DNA of 64,000 bases from Lewinellaceae bacterium (GTDB lineage Bacteria > Bacteroidota > Bacteroidia > Chitinophagales > Saprospiraceae): assembly GCA_020636005.1 (NCBI GenBank), contig JACJYR010000001.1:1374001-1438000 (forward strand). The letters run 5' to 3'. This document shows positions 24,901-33,794 of this stretch, piece after piece. Every line of letters begins with the position of its first letter. Position 1 is the stretch's first letter. The position numbers and the translations under genes were made by a program. Below the pieces are notes generated by a model, which saw nothing but the letters and a program-made list of their open reading frames with translations, made no database searches and was not told where the DNA came from.

Positions 24901-27000
24901 TCACGGCAGCGCAAACGCCACATAAGCATCGCCCGACTTCGTACCCACCTTCCCACCTCCGCAGGCTATTACTATATACTGCTTCCCATCAACTGAATAA
25001 ACGGCGGGCGTCGCATATCCAGCCGCCGGGAGTCTGGTTTCCCATAAAATCTTCCCGTTCGAAGTATCAAAAACCCGGAACATTTCATCCCTCGTGGCAG
25101 CGATAAACAGCAGGCCGGACGCCGTAACCACCGGGCCACCATAGTTTTCCGAGCCTGTGGGTTTGTCTTTGTCAATGCCCCAGTCGCCGAGCGGCACCTG
25201 CCAGCGGTATTCACCCGTGTTCAAATCAATGGCGCTTAAAGTACCCCAGGGCGGGCTGATGGCGGGCATTTTTTTGCTGTCCAGAAAGCGGTTGTAGCCA
25301 TCGGCTTTGAAAGGGACGGGCGTTTTCATTTTTTCCTTTATTTCAGCGGTGAGCGGCATTTTTTTATCAAACAAAAAAGCGATGAGCGCCTCCCGTTCTA
25401 CCGGTGAAACCTGCTGGAAAGCGGGCATCCGGTTCCTGCCGTTCAGTAAAATATGGCCGACGGAATCTTCTGCCATACGGGCGGATAGATTTATCAGGGA
25501 AGGAAAAGCGCCCTGTGGATCGCCCTCCATACCCCAGCCGTGGCAGGTAGCGCAGTATTTCCGGTAAAAAAACTGGCCGGGGTGCTTCCCGGCATCAATG
25601 GTGGCGGGCAGCATTTTCTGCACCCAGGGCATCTCGTTGGCATTGACATAGAGCATGCCATCGGGGTCGGCGGCAGCGCCGCCCCACTCGCCGCCGCCGT
25701 CGAAGCCGGGGAAGATCAGCAGTGGCTTTTCGCCGGGCGGATTGAACATATTCCCCGTGCGGATGCGGCGGATGCTGTCCCGCAGCATCTCCTGGTCGGC
25801 GCTGTAGGGGTTCAGGTCTTTTTCTGTAAAAACCTGCCGCACATAAGGGGCGGGCTTTGTCGGGAAAGGCTGCGTCGGCCATGCCTTTTCGCCCGCCAAA
25901 GTGGAAGGCGGCACAGGGCGCTCTTCTACCGGGAAGAGCGGCTCGCCCGTTTTCCGGTCGAACAAAAACACAAAGCCGGTTTTGGTGATTTGTGCGACGG
26001 CATTTATTTTTTTGCCTTGGTGGGTCACCGTCATCAGGTTGGGCGGGGCGGGCAGGTCTTTGTCCCAAATATCGTGGTGGACGGTCTGGAAATGCCAGAT
26101 GCGTTCGCCCGTGTTGGCATTGAGGTCGATGAGGCAGTTGGCGAAGAGGTTGGCGCCTTTCCGGTCGCCGCCCCAAAAGTCGTAGGAGGCAGAACCAGTC
26201 GGCACGAAAACGACCCCTGCTTCCTCATCGAGCGACATGCCCGCCCAGGAGTTGGCGCCGCCTATGGTCTTGTATGCTTCCGGGTCTTCCCAGGTTTCGT
26301 GGCCGACTTCGCCGGGCTGGGGGATGGTGTGGAATATCCAACGAATCTTGCCCGTGTGCACGTCGAAAGCACGGATGTGGCCGGATGCAGCACCCCACTG
26401 TTCTTCCACCACGCTGCCGAGGATGTAAAGGTCTTTGTAAACGACACCCGGTGTGTTGGCGATGACGAACTTCAGCGCCTGATCTTCGCCGAGGCCCGTA
26501 TGTAAGTTGACCCGGCCATTTTCACCAAAAGAAAGGATGGGATCGCCCGTGGCAGGGTCGAGGGCATAGAGGTATTGGCCGATGGCGACCAGCAACCGCT
26601 GCTCTTCGCCGTTTTCCCAAAAAGCAAGGCCCCGGTTGACGGAGAGCACGCCGCCCTCGCCGGTGGTGAATTTCCATAGCTCCTGCCCGGTGGCAGCATC
26701 TAATGCAAAGACGGCGAAGCGGGGAGAGGTGCCATACAGCACGCCATTGATGATCAGGGGGTTGCACTGGATTTGGGAGCGGTTGCTGGTCGTATCTGCG
26801 CCGCCGCTGTGGTAGGTCCAGGCCACTTGCAGTCGGGCGACGTTTTCGGGCGTGATCTGTTTCAGGGGAGAAAATTGGCTGCTGGCCTTGTCGCCGAGGT
26901 AGGCGGGCCAGTCCCTGTTTTCGCTATCTGCCTGTTGGCAAGCGGACAGGGCTATGAAGATGAAGAGGGCGAAGGCTGCGGGAGTTGGTGTTCGTTTCAC
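24901..27000 (-). CDS. PQQ-dependent dehydrogenase lipoprotein with inserted cytochrome c domain
   Basis: 699 residues. Lipobox ALSAC (C21). An eight-bladed quinoprotein propeller of the membrane glucose/alcohol dehydrogenase type: WPAYLGDKASSQFSPLKQI opens it, and tryptophan-docking repeats such as DAATGQELWKF and DLNTGEYRWQV recur. A cytochrome c domain (CATCH heme-binding motif near residue 485, axial Met probably in RNRMPAF) is inserted before the last blades, so electrons can pass from PQQH2 to heme within one chain. The protein would sit in the periplasm on a lipid anchor. Substrate is probably a sugar or alcohol. No pqq synthesis genes are in the window. Confidence 0.88.
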   Translation of the reverse strand: MKRTPTPAAFALFIFIALSACQQADSENRDWPAYLGDKASSQFSPLKQITPENVARLQVAWTYHSGGADTTSNRSQIQCNPLIINGVLYGTSPRFAVFALDAATGQELWKFTTGEGGVLSVNRGLAFWENGEEQRLLVAIGQYLYALDPATGDPILSFGENGRVNLHTGLGEDQALKFVIANTPGVVYKDLYILGSVVEEQWGAASGHIRAFDVHTGKIRWIFHTIPQPGEVGHETWEDPEAYKTIGGANSWAGMSLDEEAGVVFVPTGSASYDFWGGDRKGANLFANCLIDLNANTGERIWHFQTVHHDIWDKDLPAPPNLMTVTHQGKKINAVAQITKTGFVFLFDRKTGEPLFPVEERPVPPSTLAGEKAWPTQPFPTKPAPYVRQVFTEKDLNPYSADQEMLRDSIRRIRTGNMFNPPGEKPLLIFPGFDGGGEWGGAAADPDGMLYVNANEMPWVQKMLPATIDAGKHPGQFFYRKYCATCHGWGMEGDPQGAFPSLINLSARMAEDSVGHILLNGRNRMPAFQQVSPVEREALIAFLFDKKMPLTAEIKEKMKTPVPFKADGYNRFLDSKKMPAISPPWGTLSAIDLNTGEYRWQVPLGDWGIDKDKPTGSENYGGPVVTASGLLFIAATRDEMFRVFDTSNGKILWETRLPAAGYATPAVYSVDGKQYIVIACGGGKVGTKSGDAYVAFALP

Positions 27001-27197
27001 AAGCGCTATTTTTTTTTATGGAAAGCCAATTTTTCGGCATGGCAACAAACCCGCAATCTAGCGCTTTTTTCTTTTTTACTTCGCACGACCGGGTTTACGG
27101 CAAACCAATCTTTTTCAAAAAAATCTACACCGACCAACCCTGCTGTGTTTGCTTTTTGGAAGCTTCATTTTTTTACCGTTGGGTTCTTCCTAAAACA

Positions 27198-27231
27198 GAA
27201 AAAGGAGCCTTCTCCTGAAAGCTCCTTTTTC
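27198..27231. terminator. Intrinsic terminator hairpin (probably for the Uma2 gene)
   Basis: GAAAAAGGAGC (27198-27208) pairs perfectly with GCTCCTTTTTC (27221-27231) around a 12-base loop. The A/T ends of the stem give T runs on both strands. It lies 37 bp beyond the stop of the minus-strand Uma2-type gene. Confidence 0.65.
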
Positions 27232-27267
27232 TATAGCTGAAAATAAATGCGCCTTCTTTCGACCCGC

Positions 27268-27837
27268 TCAAAATTCCACTTTATTGTAAATGGCCGACAG
27301 GGGAAGGCGTTCGTCTATCGTCCTGAGCCAAAGCTCTTTGTCCAGGCCCTCTACCTCATAAGAGTACCACACGTCGGGTTCTTCCCGGTACATGGTGGAA
27401 GCCTCGGCCACATCTTGCCTCAACAGGATGTATTCCCTGAACGAAGGCAGGCTTTTGTACTCGATGAATTTCAGTCCGCCATCGTATTGCTTGGTGCTTT
27501 TTGAAAGCACCTCCACTATCAGCAGGGGATTTGTAATAGCATCGGCCTGCTCTTCTACCTGCACGGGCCGGCCGGCAATCACGAGGGCATCGGGGTACAG
27601 ATAAAAGTTGAATTTCGGAAGGTAAACTTTTTGGTCGCTGCCAAAAATTTCTAATTCGGGTTTTGAGGCAAGGGCTTTGCCCAATTCAATCAGAATGTTC
27701 CGTGCAATGCGGTTGTGAGAGATGGTTCCTCCGGCCATAGGTGTGAGTTTTCCGTTGTAAAATTCGTGTTTCTCGCCTGTCCGGCGCTCTATTTCCAGGT
27801 ATTCGGCAACGCTGTATTTTTTTGATGCTACGAGCAT
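27268..27837 (-). CDS. Uma2-family (DUF820) putative endonuclease
   Basis: 189 residues from ATG 27837 (MLVASKKYSVAEYLEIERRT). The frame is open far upstream, but that part overlaps the promoter and start of the opposite-strand gene fragment and looks non-coding. Family features: YLEIERRTGEKHEFYNGKL, then ISHNRIARNILIELGKAL, and a PD-(D/E)xK-like core: YPDALVIAG and NPLLIVEVLSKST, with the acidic and Glu residues in the usual order. Uma2 proteins are common in cyanobacteria and Bacteroidota; nuclease activity is predicted from fold, biological role unknown. Confidence 0.85.
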   Translation of the reverse strand: MLVASKKYSVAEYLEIERRTGEKHEFYNGKLTPMAGGTISHNRIARNILIELGKALASKPELEIFGSDQKVYLPKFNFYLYPDALVIAGRPVQVEEQADAITNPLLIVEVLSKSTKQYDGGLKFIEYKSLPSFREYILLRQDVAEASTMYREEPDVWYSYEVEGLDKELWLRTIDERLPLSAIYNKVEF

Positions 27838-27986
27838 GGTAGATGTTTTTGACAAAAATAAGGTTATTTCGGTGAAAATGTGCGGGGCGGCACACCTTGA
27901 GGCAGCTCCGTTTTTTTTAATTCCATTTGAAACAACTTTCCCAAAAAGGGGAGCGACCGCCGGGGCATTCAGCAATGGAGGCCCCG

Positions 27987-28016
27987 TTTGTTTTTCCCAG
28001 CAGACGGCTACCTTTG
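27987..28016 (+). promoter_or_regulatory. Promoter upstream of the truncated glycosidase fragment
   Basis: TTTG (27987-27990), an 18 bp spacer, then TACCTTTG (28009-28016), fitting the Bacteroidota consensus. It would drive the fragment at 28038 and, through the overlapping start, HTCS1. Confidence 0.5.
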
Positions 28017-28037
28017 CCAACAGCAAACAAAACCAGG

Positions 28038-28550
28038 ATGATCGAATACAGACTGCTGCCTTTGGGGACATTTGCCTTCCTCTCCATTTTCTTTTTTCAG
28101 TGCAAAAAAGACGCCCCGCCACTTCCCAGCCTCCAATCCCTCGTAGCGGGAACGGAAAGCATCGCTGGCCGAACCGCCTACCTCCAATCACCGTTCCTCG
28201 CCGCCGGCGACCGTGTTTACATGGTCGGCCACCAGGACGGCAGCTTCCCCGACCTCGGCTGGCATGTGGCGGGCGAGATGGGCGGCATCTGGGATCACCC
28301 CATCAAGCTCATGGACAGCTTCACGGCAGCCATTGAAATGGGCGGCCAAACGTACTGCCTTTCGGTTGCGGACACTTTTATCAACTTCCCTTTTGCCAAC
28401 AAGCATGTTTTTGAAAAAACCATCCCCGGCCTGCGGGTGGAGCGCTTCCAGTTTGCGACGGATGGGAAAGAGGCCGTCGTGGTGGAGTTTGTTTTTATCA
28501 ACCTAAAAGCGGAAAAAAAGGAGCTTAATTTTGACTTTGCGGGGGCATGA
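28038..28550 (+). pseudogene. Truncated 5' copy of the glycosidase lipoprotein gene
   Basis: 170 residues, MIEYRLLPLGTFAFLSIFFF then QCKKDAPPLPSLQ onward, corresponding to the first ~170 residues of the 809-residue glycosidase at 43878. The middle ~390 bp (about 28105-28490) is almost identical to that gene, with roughly a dozen differences, while the first ~60 bp and last ~55 bp are clearly diverged. The frame ends FDFAGA and TGA where the intact gene continues into its catalytic part. The TGA overlaps the HTCS1 ATG (ATGA at 28547-28550), so its transcript and translation may now serve to express HTCS1. It still has a lipoprotein-type signal and might make a short lipoprotein. Confidence 0.8.
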
Positions 28551-31500
28551 ATTGGCATCGTTACATAGCCTTTTTAACATGGTTATTGGGGGTTTTCCCA
28601 TGGACTGGCCGTGCTCAGGAAACAGAGCAGTTTCCGTCTATTCAACCTGCTTCTGTTACGGCCTATGATTTGGAAGATGGATTGCCGATGACCTGCACCG
28701 AAAGCGTCTATGAGGACCCAACAGGCAGATTGTGGTTAAATCCATGCCGGATTCAGGACATCCATCAGGAACTCGGCTTTTACATGTTTGACGGAAAGCG
28801 GTCATATCAGGTTCCTATAAAAACGAAGGATGGACAAATTCCAAATACTATTTGGTACATCGAGGGCATCACATCATCCGGGTTATTATACGGACAGGAT
28901 TCCAGGCACCAACACTGTTTTTTGTTTGAAACTGAGACCAGAGAAAGCTGGGTTTTCAATTTCGAAGAAGGGGAATTATTCAAGAATATTTTAGAAGGAG
29001 AGAACGAACAGTTTTTTGTTCTGACCAAAAAATCTTACTCCTATTTTATTTACAGTTTTTCCAGAGGGGGGAAAAAATTACTTGCCACCATTCCGCAAGA
29101 CAAAGATGCCGAAACAAAATATGATGGTCCTTACATTCCTGCCATCCTTTCCGGTCAATCTATTTGGTTCCTTCATCAGAACAAGGGGTTCATTCGCTAC
29201 AACTTTGTCAAAAACGAAGTCCACACTTCTACCTGGAAAGCATTGTTGGGAGAAAAATTCACGGGTAATCCTGACATTTTAGCAGAATCGAAGCACACAA
29301 ATCTCACCACAGATGACAAGGGCGATATCATTTTTTATTTTCACAGGAGGAGGTTTTGGAAGTTTGATATCCATGCTGGTACGCTCACTCCGTATTCCAA
29401 ATTGAATGCGTTTTTAAATAAATACCAATTGGGTATCCCATCAGCAACATCCTTTTTAAAGGACAGCCGTGGAAACACCCTGATAGCATTAAGATGCCCA
29501 AAAAAAAGGACCGCTCAATTAGGTTCTTATTATGAAAGTGTGGCTGTATTGCTAACACGGGATGGAAATATTTTTGATTACACACCGGTAGTTTTGAAAT
29601 TGGATAAAGGCAGGTTTGAGATAAATATTGCAGACTATTTTTTCAGTAAGGACTTTACACGTAACGTATTTATTGCCAGCAATGGTGGATTGATTGCAGT
29701 TGACATCAAAAACAACTTACCCATTGGTCATTTTTTTACCAAGCGTGCTGCCAGGGCTATGGCGGAGGTCGGACCCAACAGGATTTTAGTGCTTTCCGAA
29801 TCAGGCTACCAGGCCATTTTCGACATTGGTAACGATGGAAACTCCAGAATGATAGATATACCAACCGGCAAGATGGAAATGAGCGTTTCCACATCTGCTC
29901 AGCTGGTTGATAAAAACGATGCTATTTGGTACCCGTTGGACGAACAGCCGGAGCTGATTCGATATGATAAACAGACCAAATCCTATACTGCTTTTCCGGT
30001 CGGTGTCCATTTTGAAAAATTCAATTTCTGTGGTGAACAGGAAATAGCATTGGTCAACGATAAGAACGAGCTCTTTCTCTATAACCTGACAAAAAAACAA
30101 CTCAAGCCATTCCTGAAAAATGGCGTCCCGCTCAACATTGGCGGCAGTGTTAATGAATTGATGGCAGCCAGGGACGGCACTGTCTGGATAGCATCGCTCA
30201 ATGGGTTATGGAAGTTAAAAACCCAGGCAGGCACTTGCGAGCGCTTGGGGAAAGAAACCGGCCTTTCAGATGAACGCATCCTTTGTGTGAGGGAAATGCC
30301 GGATGGGAAATTGTGGATGGGCACCTTGTTTAGTGGGATTCAAATCTACAACCCTGCAAGTGGAAAAGTCACCATCATCAACCAAAATGGCGGACTCTCC
30401 AACAATACGGTTGCCGGCATACTGGACGACAACCAGGGGGATGTATGGGCCGCCACCTTTGACGGGCTTACGGTGCTTGCCCCGTCAGGTGAGGTATTGT
30501 TCGAACTTTCGGAAGAAGATGGATTGACCCACCGGGAATTCAACCGCTTTTCTTACCTGAAAACCAGGGATGGAAAGCTTCTGTTCGGTGGGGTGGAAGG
30601 AGTCAACGTATTTCAACCGGAACAAATCAAAGCGGCGTTTTCGCAAAAGGATAGTTTGAAAATTTACCTGACCGGAATCCGTTTTTTCGACAATAAAAAA
30701 GGAGAAGATTTGCTTCTTCGGGAGCGCTTTGGTGAAATAAGGCGAATCAACCTGCCAGCAAACCACCGCTACATTTACCTGGATTTTGGACTTTCAAATT
30801 ATATCCTTCCTGAAAAAAATAATTTTTCTTACCGTCTAAAACGGGACAACGAACCAAACGCTGAGGAAATCTGGACAAGCCTTGGCTACAATGCTCAACT
30901 TGTGCTCAACGACTTACCGGTTGGCGAGTACTCCATACTGATAAGGGCTACTGACTATAAAGGACGGATGACTGAAAATCCAATTGTGGTAGAGGTAAAA
31001 GTGCACGAATTTTTTTACAAAACCTGGTGGTTTTATGCGCTGCTTGCGGTTCCCTTTTTTCTGGGAGGGTACTTCTGGATACGCCACCTTTTAACAGAAC
31101 GGGAACGGCTGGAAGAGGAAGTTGAGAAGCGCACCCTGCAAATCAGGCAGGACAAATCGCTCATCGAGCGCCAGGCGTCCGAGCTGTTGGAATTGGATGA
31201 AATGAAGTCCCGGTTTTTTACCAATATCTCCCATGAATTCCGCACCCCGCTTACCATCATTTCAGGCATGGTCACCCAAATCAGGCAGCACCCGGAGCAG
31301 TGGATGGAGAAGGGCATGGAACTCATACACCGAAACAGTAACCACCTGCTTTCCCTCATCAACCAGATTCTCGACCTGCGAAAACTCGAATCCGGTGCGC
31401 TCAAGCCCAATTTGATTCAAGGCAACATTGTCCCATACCTGCGCTACCTGACGGAATCATTTGCCCCCATGGCAGAGTCAAAAGGTTTACATATCCATTT

Positions 31501-32791
31501 TCTTTCTGCACCTCCCGAATTGGTCATGGACTATGACCCTGAAAAAATGCTACATATCCTGTCAAATCTGTTGTCCAACGCCATCAAATACACGCCGAGC
31601 AAAGGCGACATTTATGTACAAATTGACCACCGAGCGGAGGCCGGGCAGGAGTGGTTGCAAATTCGGGTACAGGATACCGGGCAGGGCATCAGCCCGGAAG
31701 CCCTGCCTTATATCTTCGACCGTTTTTATCAGGTGGAGGATTTGGCTTCACAAAAACCGCAAGGGTCGGGCATAGGGCTGGCATTGACACAGGAACTGGT
31801 CAAACTATTGAAAGGCACCATTGAGGTTCAAAGCACCGTAGGTACAGGTACTACTTTTTTCGTCAATTTTCCCATCCAAAAAGAAGCACCACTACAGGAG
31901 GGCCGTATCCAATCACAGGACAATAAATCCCGCACTTTTACTGATGCAAAAAAGCCGGAAAATACTCCTGTCGTTGCTGGTGGTACCGAACATGCGGGCA
32001 TCCCGGAAACGACAGAAGAAGGCACCGTGGAGGATGGGATGCCTTTCGTCCTTCTTGTCGAAGACAATGCGGATGTGCGCCTTTATATCACTGCTTTTCT
32101 TGAAAACAGGTACCGTGTGATGACTGCAAACGACGGCGGTGAGGGCATCCGCATGGCTACCGAACACGTCCCCGACCTCATCATCAGTGATGTGATGATG
32201 CCCGTAAAAGATGGCTTCGAACTCTGCGACACCCTGAAGAACGACGAGCGAACAAGCCACATCCCCATCATTCTACTGACGGCAAAGGCAGATTTTGAAT
32301 CCAAAATGAGTGGCCTGCGAAAAGGGGCGGATGTTTACCTGACAAAGCCATTTGAGCAGGAAGAATTGCTGGTACGCCTCGAACAGTTGCTGGCCTTGCG
32401 GAAAAAACTACAGGAAAGGTACCAGCATGCTGCCCAGACCTCCCCGGTGCCCTCACCTGAAGAATTCGACCTCGAAGATGCATTCGTCCAAAAGCTCCGG
32501 CAACTGGTCATGGATAACATCTCCGAAGAGGATTTTGGCATTGACCAACTGTGCCGGGGATTGGGCGTGAGCCGCACCCAGCTGCACAACAAAGTCAAAG
32601 CATTGACCAACCAATCTACCAGTGAATTCGTGCGCATGGTGCGGTTGCACAAAGCGAAGGAACTACTCCGTACTACCAACTTGAACGTTTCGGAAGTAGG
32701 CTACGAAGTGGGCTTCTCCAATCCCGCCTATTTCTCCCGCATTTATTCCGAGGCCTTCGGGGAGCCGCCTGGCACAGCCCGGAAAGGCTGA
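28547..32791 (+). CDS. Hybrid two-component system regulator (HTCS1)
   Basis: 1414 residues: sensor, kinase, receiver and DNA-binding parts in one inner-membrane protein. Signal peptide 1-23; two periplasmic propeller halves built of Reg_prop repeats (for example SDERILCVREMPDGKLWMGT), ~35-720; Y_Y_Y domain ~740-820; membrane helix ~830-850 (WWFYALLAVPFFLGGYFWI); coiled coil; histidine kinase with NISHEFRTPL (H896); ATPase domain with DTGQGI and GSGIGLAL; receiver with IISDVMMP (D1215); AraC-type helix-turn-helix (VSEVGYEVGFSNPAYFSRIY). HTCS proteins sense a ligand in the periplasm and activate adjacent uptake or surface genes; here the likely targets are the methyltransferase and DUF285 genes downstream. 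The final residues (FGEPPGTARKG) are slightly off consensus. Confidence 0.95.
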   Translation: MNWHRYIAFLTWLLGVFPWTGRAQETEQFPSIQPASVTAYDLEDGLPMTCTESVYEDPTGRLWLNPCRIQDIHQELGFYMFDGKRSYQVPIKTKDGQIPNTIWYIEGITSSGLLYGQDSRHQHCFLFETETRESWVFNFEEGELFKNILEGENEQFFVLTKKSYSYFIYSFSRGGKKLLATIPQDKDAETKYDGPYIPAILSGQSIWFLHQNKGFIRYNFVKNEVHTSTWKALLGEKFTGNPDILAESKHTNLTTDDKGDIIFYFHRRRFWKFDIHAGTLTPYSKLNAFLNKYQLGIPSATSFLKDSRGNTLIALRCPKKRTAQLGSYYESVAVLLTRDGNIFDYTPVVLKLDKGRFEINIADYFFSKDFTRNVFIASNGGLIAVDIKNNLPIGHFFTKRAARAMAEVGPNRILVLSESGYQAIFDIGNDGNSRMIDIPTGKMEMSVSTSAQLVDKNDAIWYPLDEQPELIRYDKQTKSYTAFPVGVHFEKFNFCGEQEIALVNDKNELFLYNLTKKQLKPFLKNGVPLNIGGSVNELMAARDGTVWIASLNGLWKLKTQAGTCERLGKETGLSDERILCVREMPDGKLWMGTLFSGIQIYNPASGKVTIINQNGGLSNNTVAGILDDNQGDVWAATFDGLTVLAPSGEVLFELSEEDGLTHREFNRFSYLKTRDGKLLFGGVEGVNVFQPEQIKAAFSQKDSLKIYLTGIRFFDNKKGEDLLLRERFGEIRRINLPANHRYIYLDFGLSNYILPEKNNFSYRLKRDNEPNAEEIWTSLGYNAQLVLNDLPVGEYSILIRATDYKGRMTENPIVVEVKVHEFFYKTWWFYALLAVPFFLGGYFWIRHLLTERERLEEEVEKRTLQIRQDKSLIERQASELLELDEMKSRFFTNISHEFRTPLTIISGMVTQIRQHPEQWMEKGMELIHRNSNHLLSLINQILDLRKLESGALKPNLIQGNIVPYLRYLTESFAPMAESKGLHIHFLSAPPELVMDYDPEKMLHILSNLLSNAIKYTPSKGDIYVQIDHRAEAGQEWLQIRVQDTGQGISPEALPYIFDRFYQVEDLASQKPQGSGIGLALTQELVKLLKGTIEVQSTVGTGTTFFVNFPIQKEAPLQEGRIQSQDNKSRTFTDAKKPENTPVVAGGTEHAGIPETTEEGTVEDGMPFVLLVEDNADVRLYITAFLENRYRVMTANDGGEGIRMATEHVPDLIISDVMMPVKDGFELCDTLKNDERTSHIPIILLTAKADFESKMSGLRKGADVYLTKPFEQEELLVRLEQLLALRKKLQERYQHAAQTSPVPSPEEFDLEDAFVQKLRQLVMDNISEEDFGIDQLCRGLGVSRTQLHNKVKALTNQSTSEFVRMVRLHKAKELLRTTNLNVSEVGYEVGFSNPAYFSRIYSEAFGEPPGTARKG

Positions 32792-32901
32792 AAATTGGAT
32801 TTTCCCCTCTTCTGAACAATAGGTAAAGTATTTTGAACAATAGTAAAGCCCTCATTTTCCATTCCGCCCACCTTTGTCCGGTCATTAAAAGACACCGGAC
32901 G

Positions 32902-33741
32902 ATGATGCAAATTCCTGACAAACAGATAGAACCGAAAAGCCATTCCAGCAATGGCCAAACAGACCGGCTGGGAGGCGCAGCCCGGAGAAGTCTCTGGAAA
33001 CTGTTGACAGCCCTGTATGGGCCTGCCACCCGTGCCTGGTTTTCCCAACACCTCAAATCCATTGAAAATGGGGAGGGCCTTTTTTTAGGCTGTGGGACAG
33101 GGGAAGAAACCTTTCACCTGGCCAATCTCCTGGGAAAGACGGTCAGCTTGTGCGGCCTGGATGAAGACGCCGCCTTCGTGGAAGAGGCCCTTCTGGCAAA
33201 GTCTTTCGGCAAGATGGGCCATGTCCATTTTCACCAGGCCAGCCTCGCCGAATGGAACCTGGGGCAGGGCTACGACTTCATTTTCACAGGGCAAGCCACC
33301 GCCTCGCTGCCGGATTGGCAATTGATAGCGAAGCACCTGAAACCCGGTGGCGAACTGTTCGCACAGGTACTGGATTTCTCCGGCTTCCATTCCTTTCCCT
33401 ATAATCATGCTTTCGCCCGCTCGACAGATATCATCCGGTCACTGTCGGAATTGCCAGCGAATGCAGCTGAGGTCAGGGGATATCTGACGGCAAGTTTGAG
33501 ACAAGCTGGACTGGATACCATCGAGATGACAAGCGCTGTGCCTGCATTCATGCCATCGGAATTCAATTCCATCCTGTCGCTGGTCATGGAAGGGTGCAGG
33601 GCAAATATCCTGCTCGGAAATCACGCAACCAGGGAGGAACTGAATTCCCTGCTGCTGGAATTGAAGCAGCACGAAACGCAGGAGGATACCTTGATAAGCC
33701 GCCCGGGCACCTGGAACATCCGGGCAAAAAAATCCAGATGA
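32902..33741 (+). CDS. Class I SAM-dependent methyltransferase
   Basis: 279 residues from ATG 32902 (MMQIPDKQIEPK); another ATG follows directly, and an upstream one at 32833 is less likely. The SAM-binding motif I is EGLFLGCGTGEETFHLA, followed by an acidic residue after strand 2 (CGLDEDAAFVEEA) and a motif-III-like YDFIFTGQATASLPDW; LKPGGELFAQVL fits motif IV. Substrate unknown. Cytoplasmic. It lies between HTCS1 (110 bp gap) and the large DUF285 protein (53 bp gap), same strand. An internally deleted copy with the same upstream sequence is at 39765-40040, placed in the same way before the second DUF285 gene. Confidence 0.75.
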   Translation: MMQIPDKQIEPKSHSSNGQTDRLGGAARRSLWKLLTALYGPATRAWFSQHLKSIENGEGLFLGCGTGEETFHLANLLGKTVSLCGLDEDAAFVEEALLAKSFGKMGHVHFHQASLAEWNLGQGYDFIFTGQATASLPDWQLIAKHLKPGGELFAQVLDFSGFHSFPYNHAFARSTDIIRSLSELPANAAEVRGYLTASLRQAGLDTIEMTSAVPAFMPSEFNSILSLVMEGCRANILLGNHATREELNSLLLELKQHETQEDTLISRPGTWNIRAKKSR

Positions 33742-33794
33742 ACGAACAGGCCCGACCCCGAAACCCTGCAATAAAAATCTAACAATCTCACAGC

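Noticed and set aside
27838..28191. 118-residue upstream extension of the Uma2-type gene
   Set aside because: It covers the opposite-strand promoter and start of the glycosidase fragment and has no domain; the family begins at the ATG at 27837.
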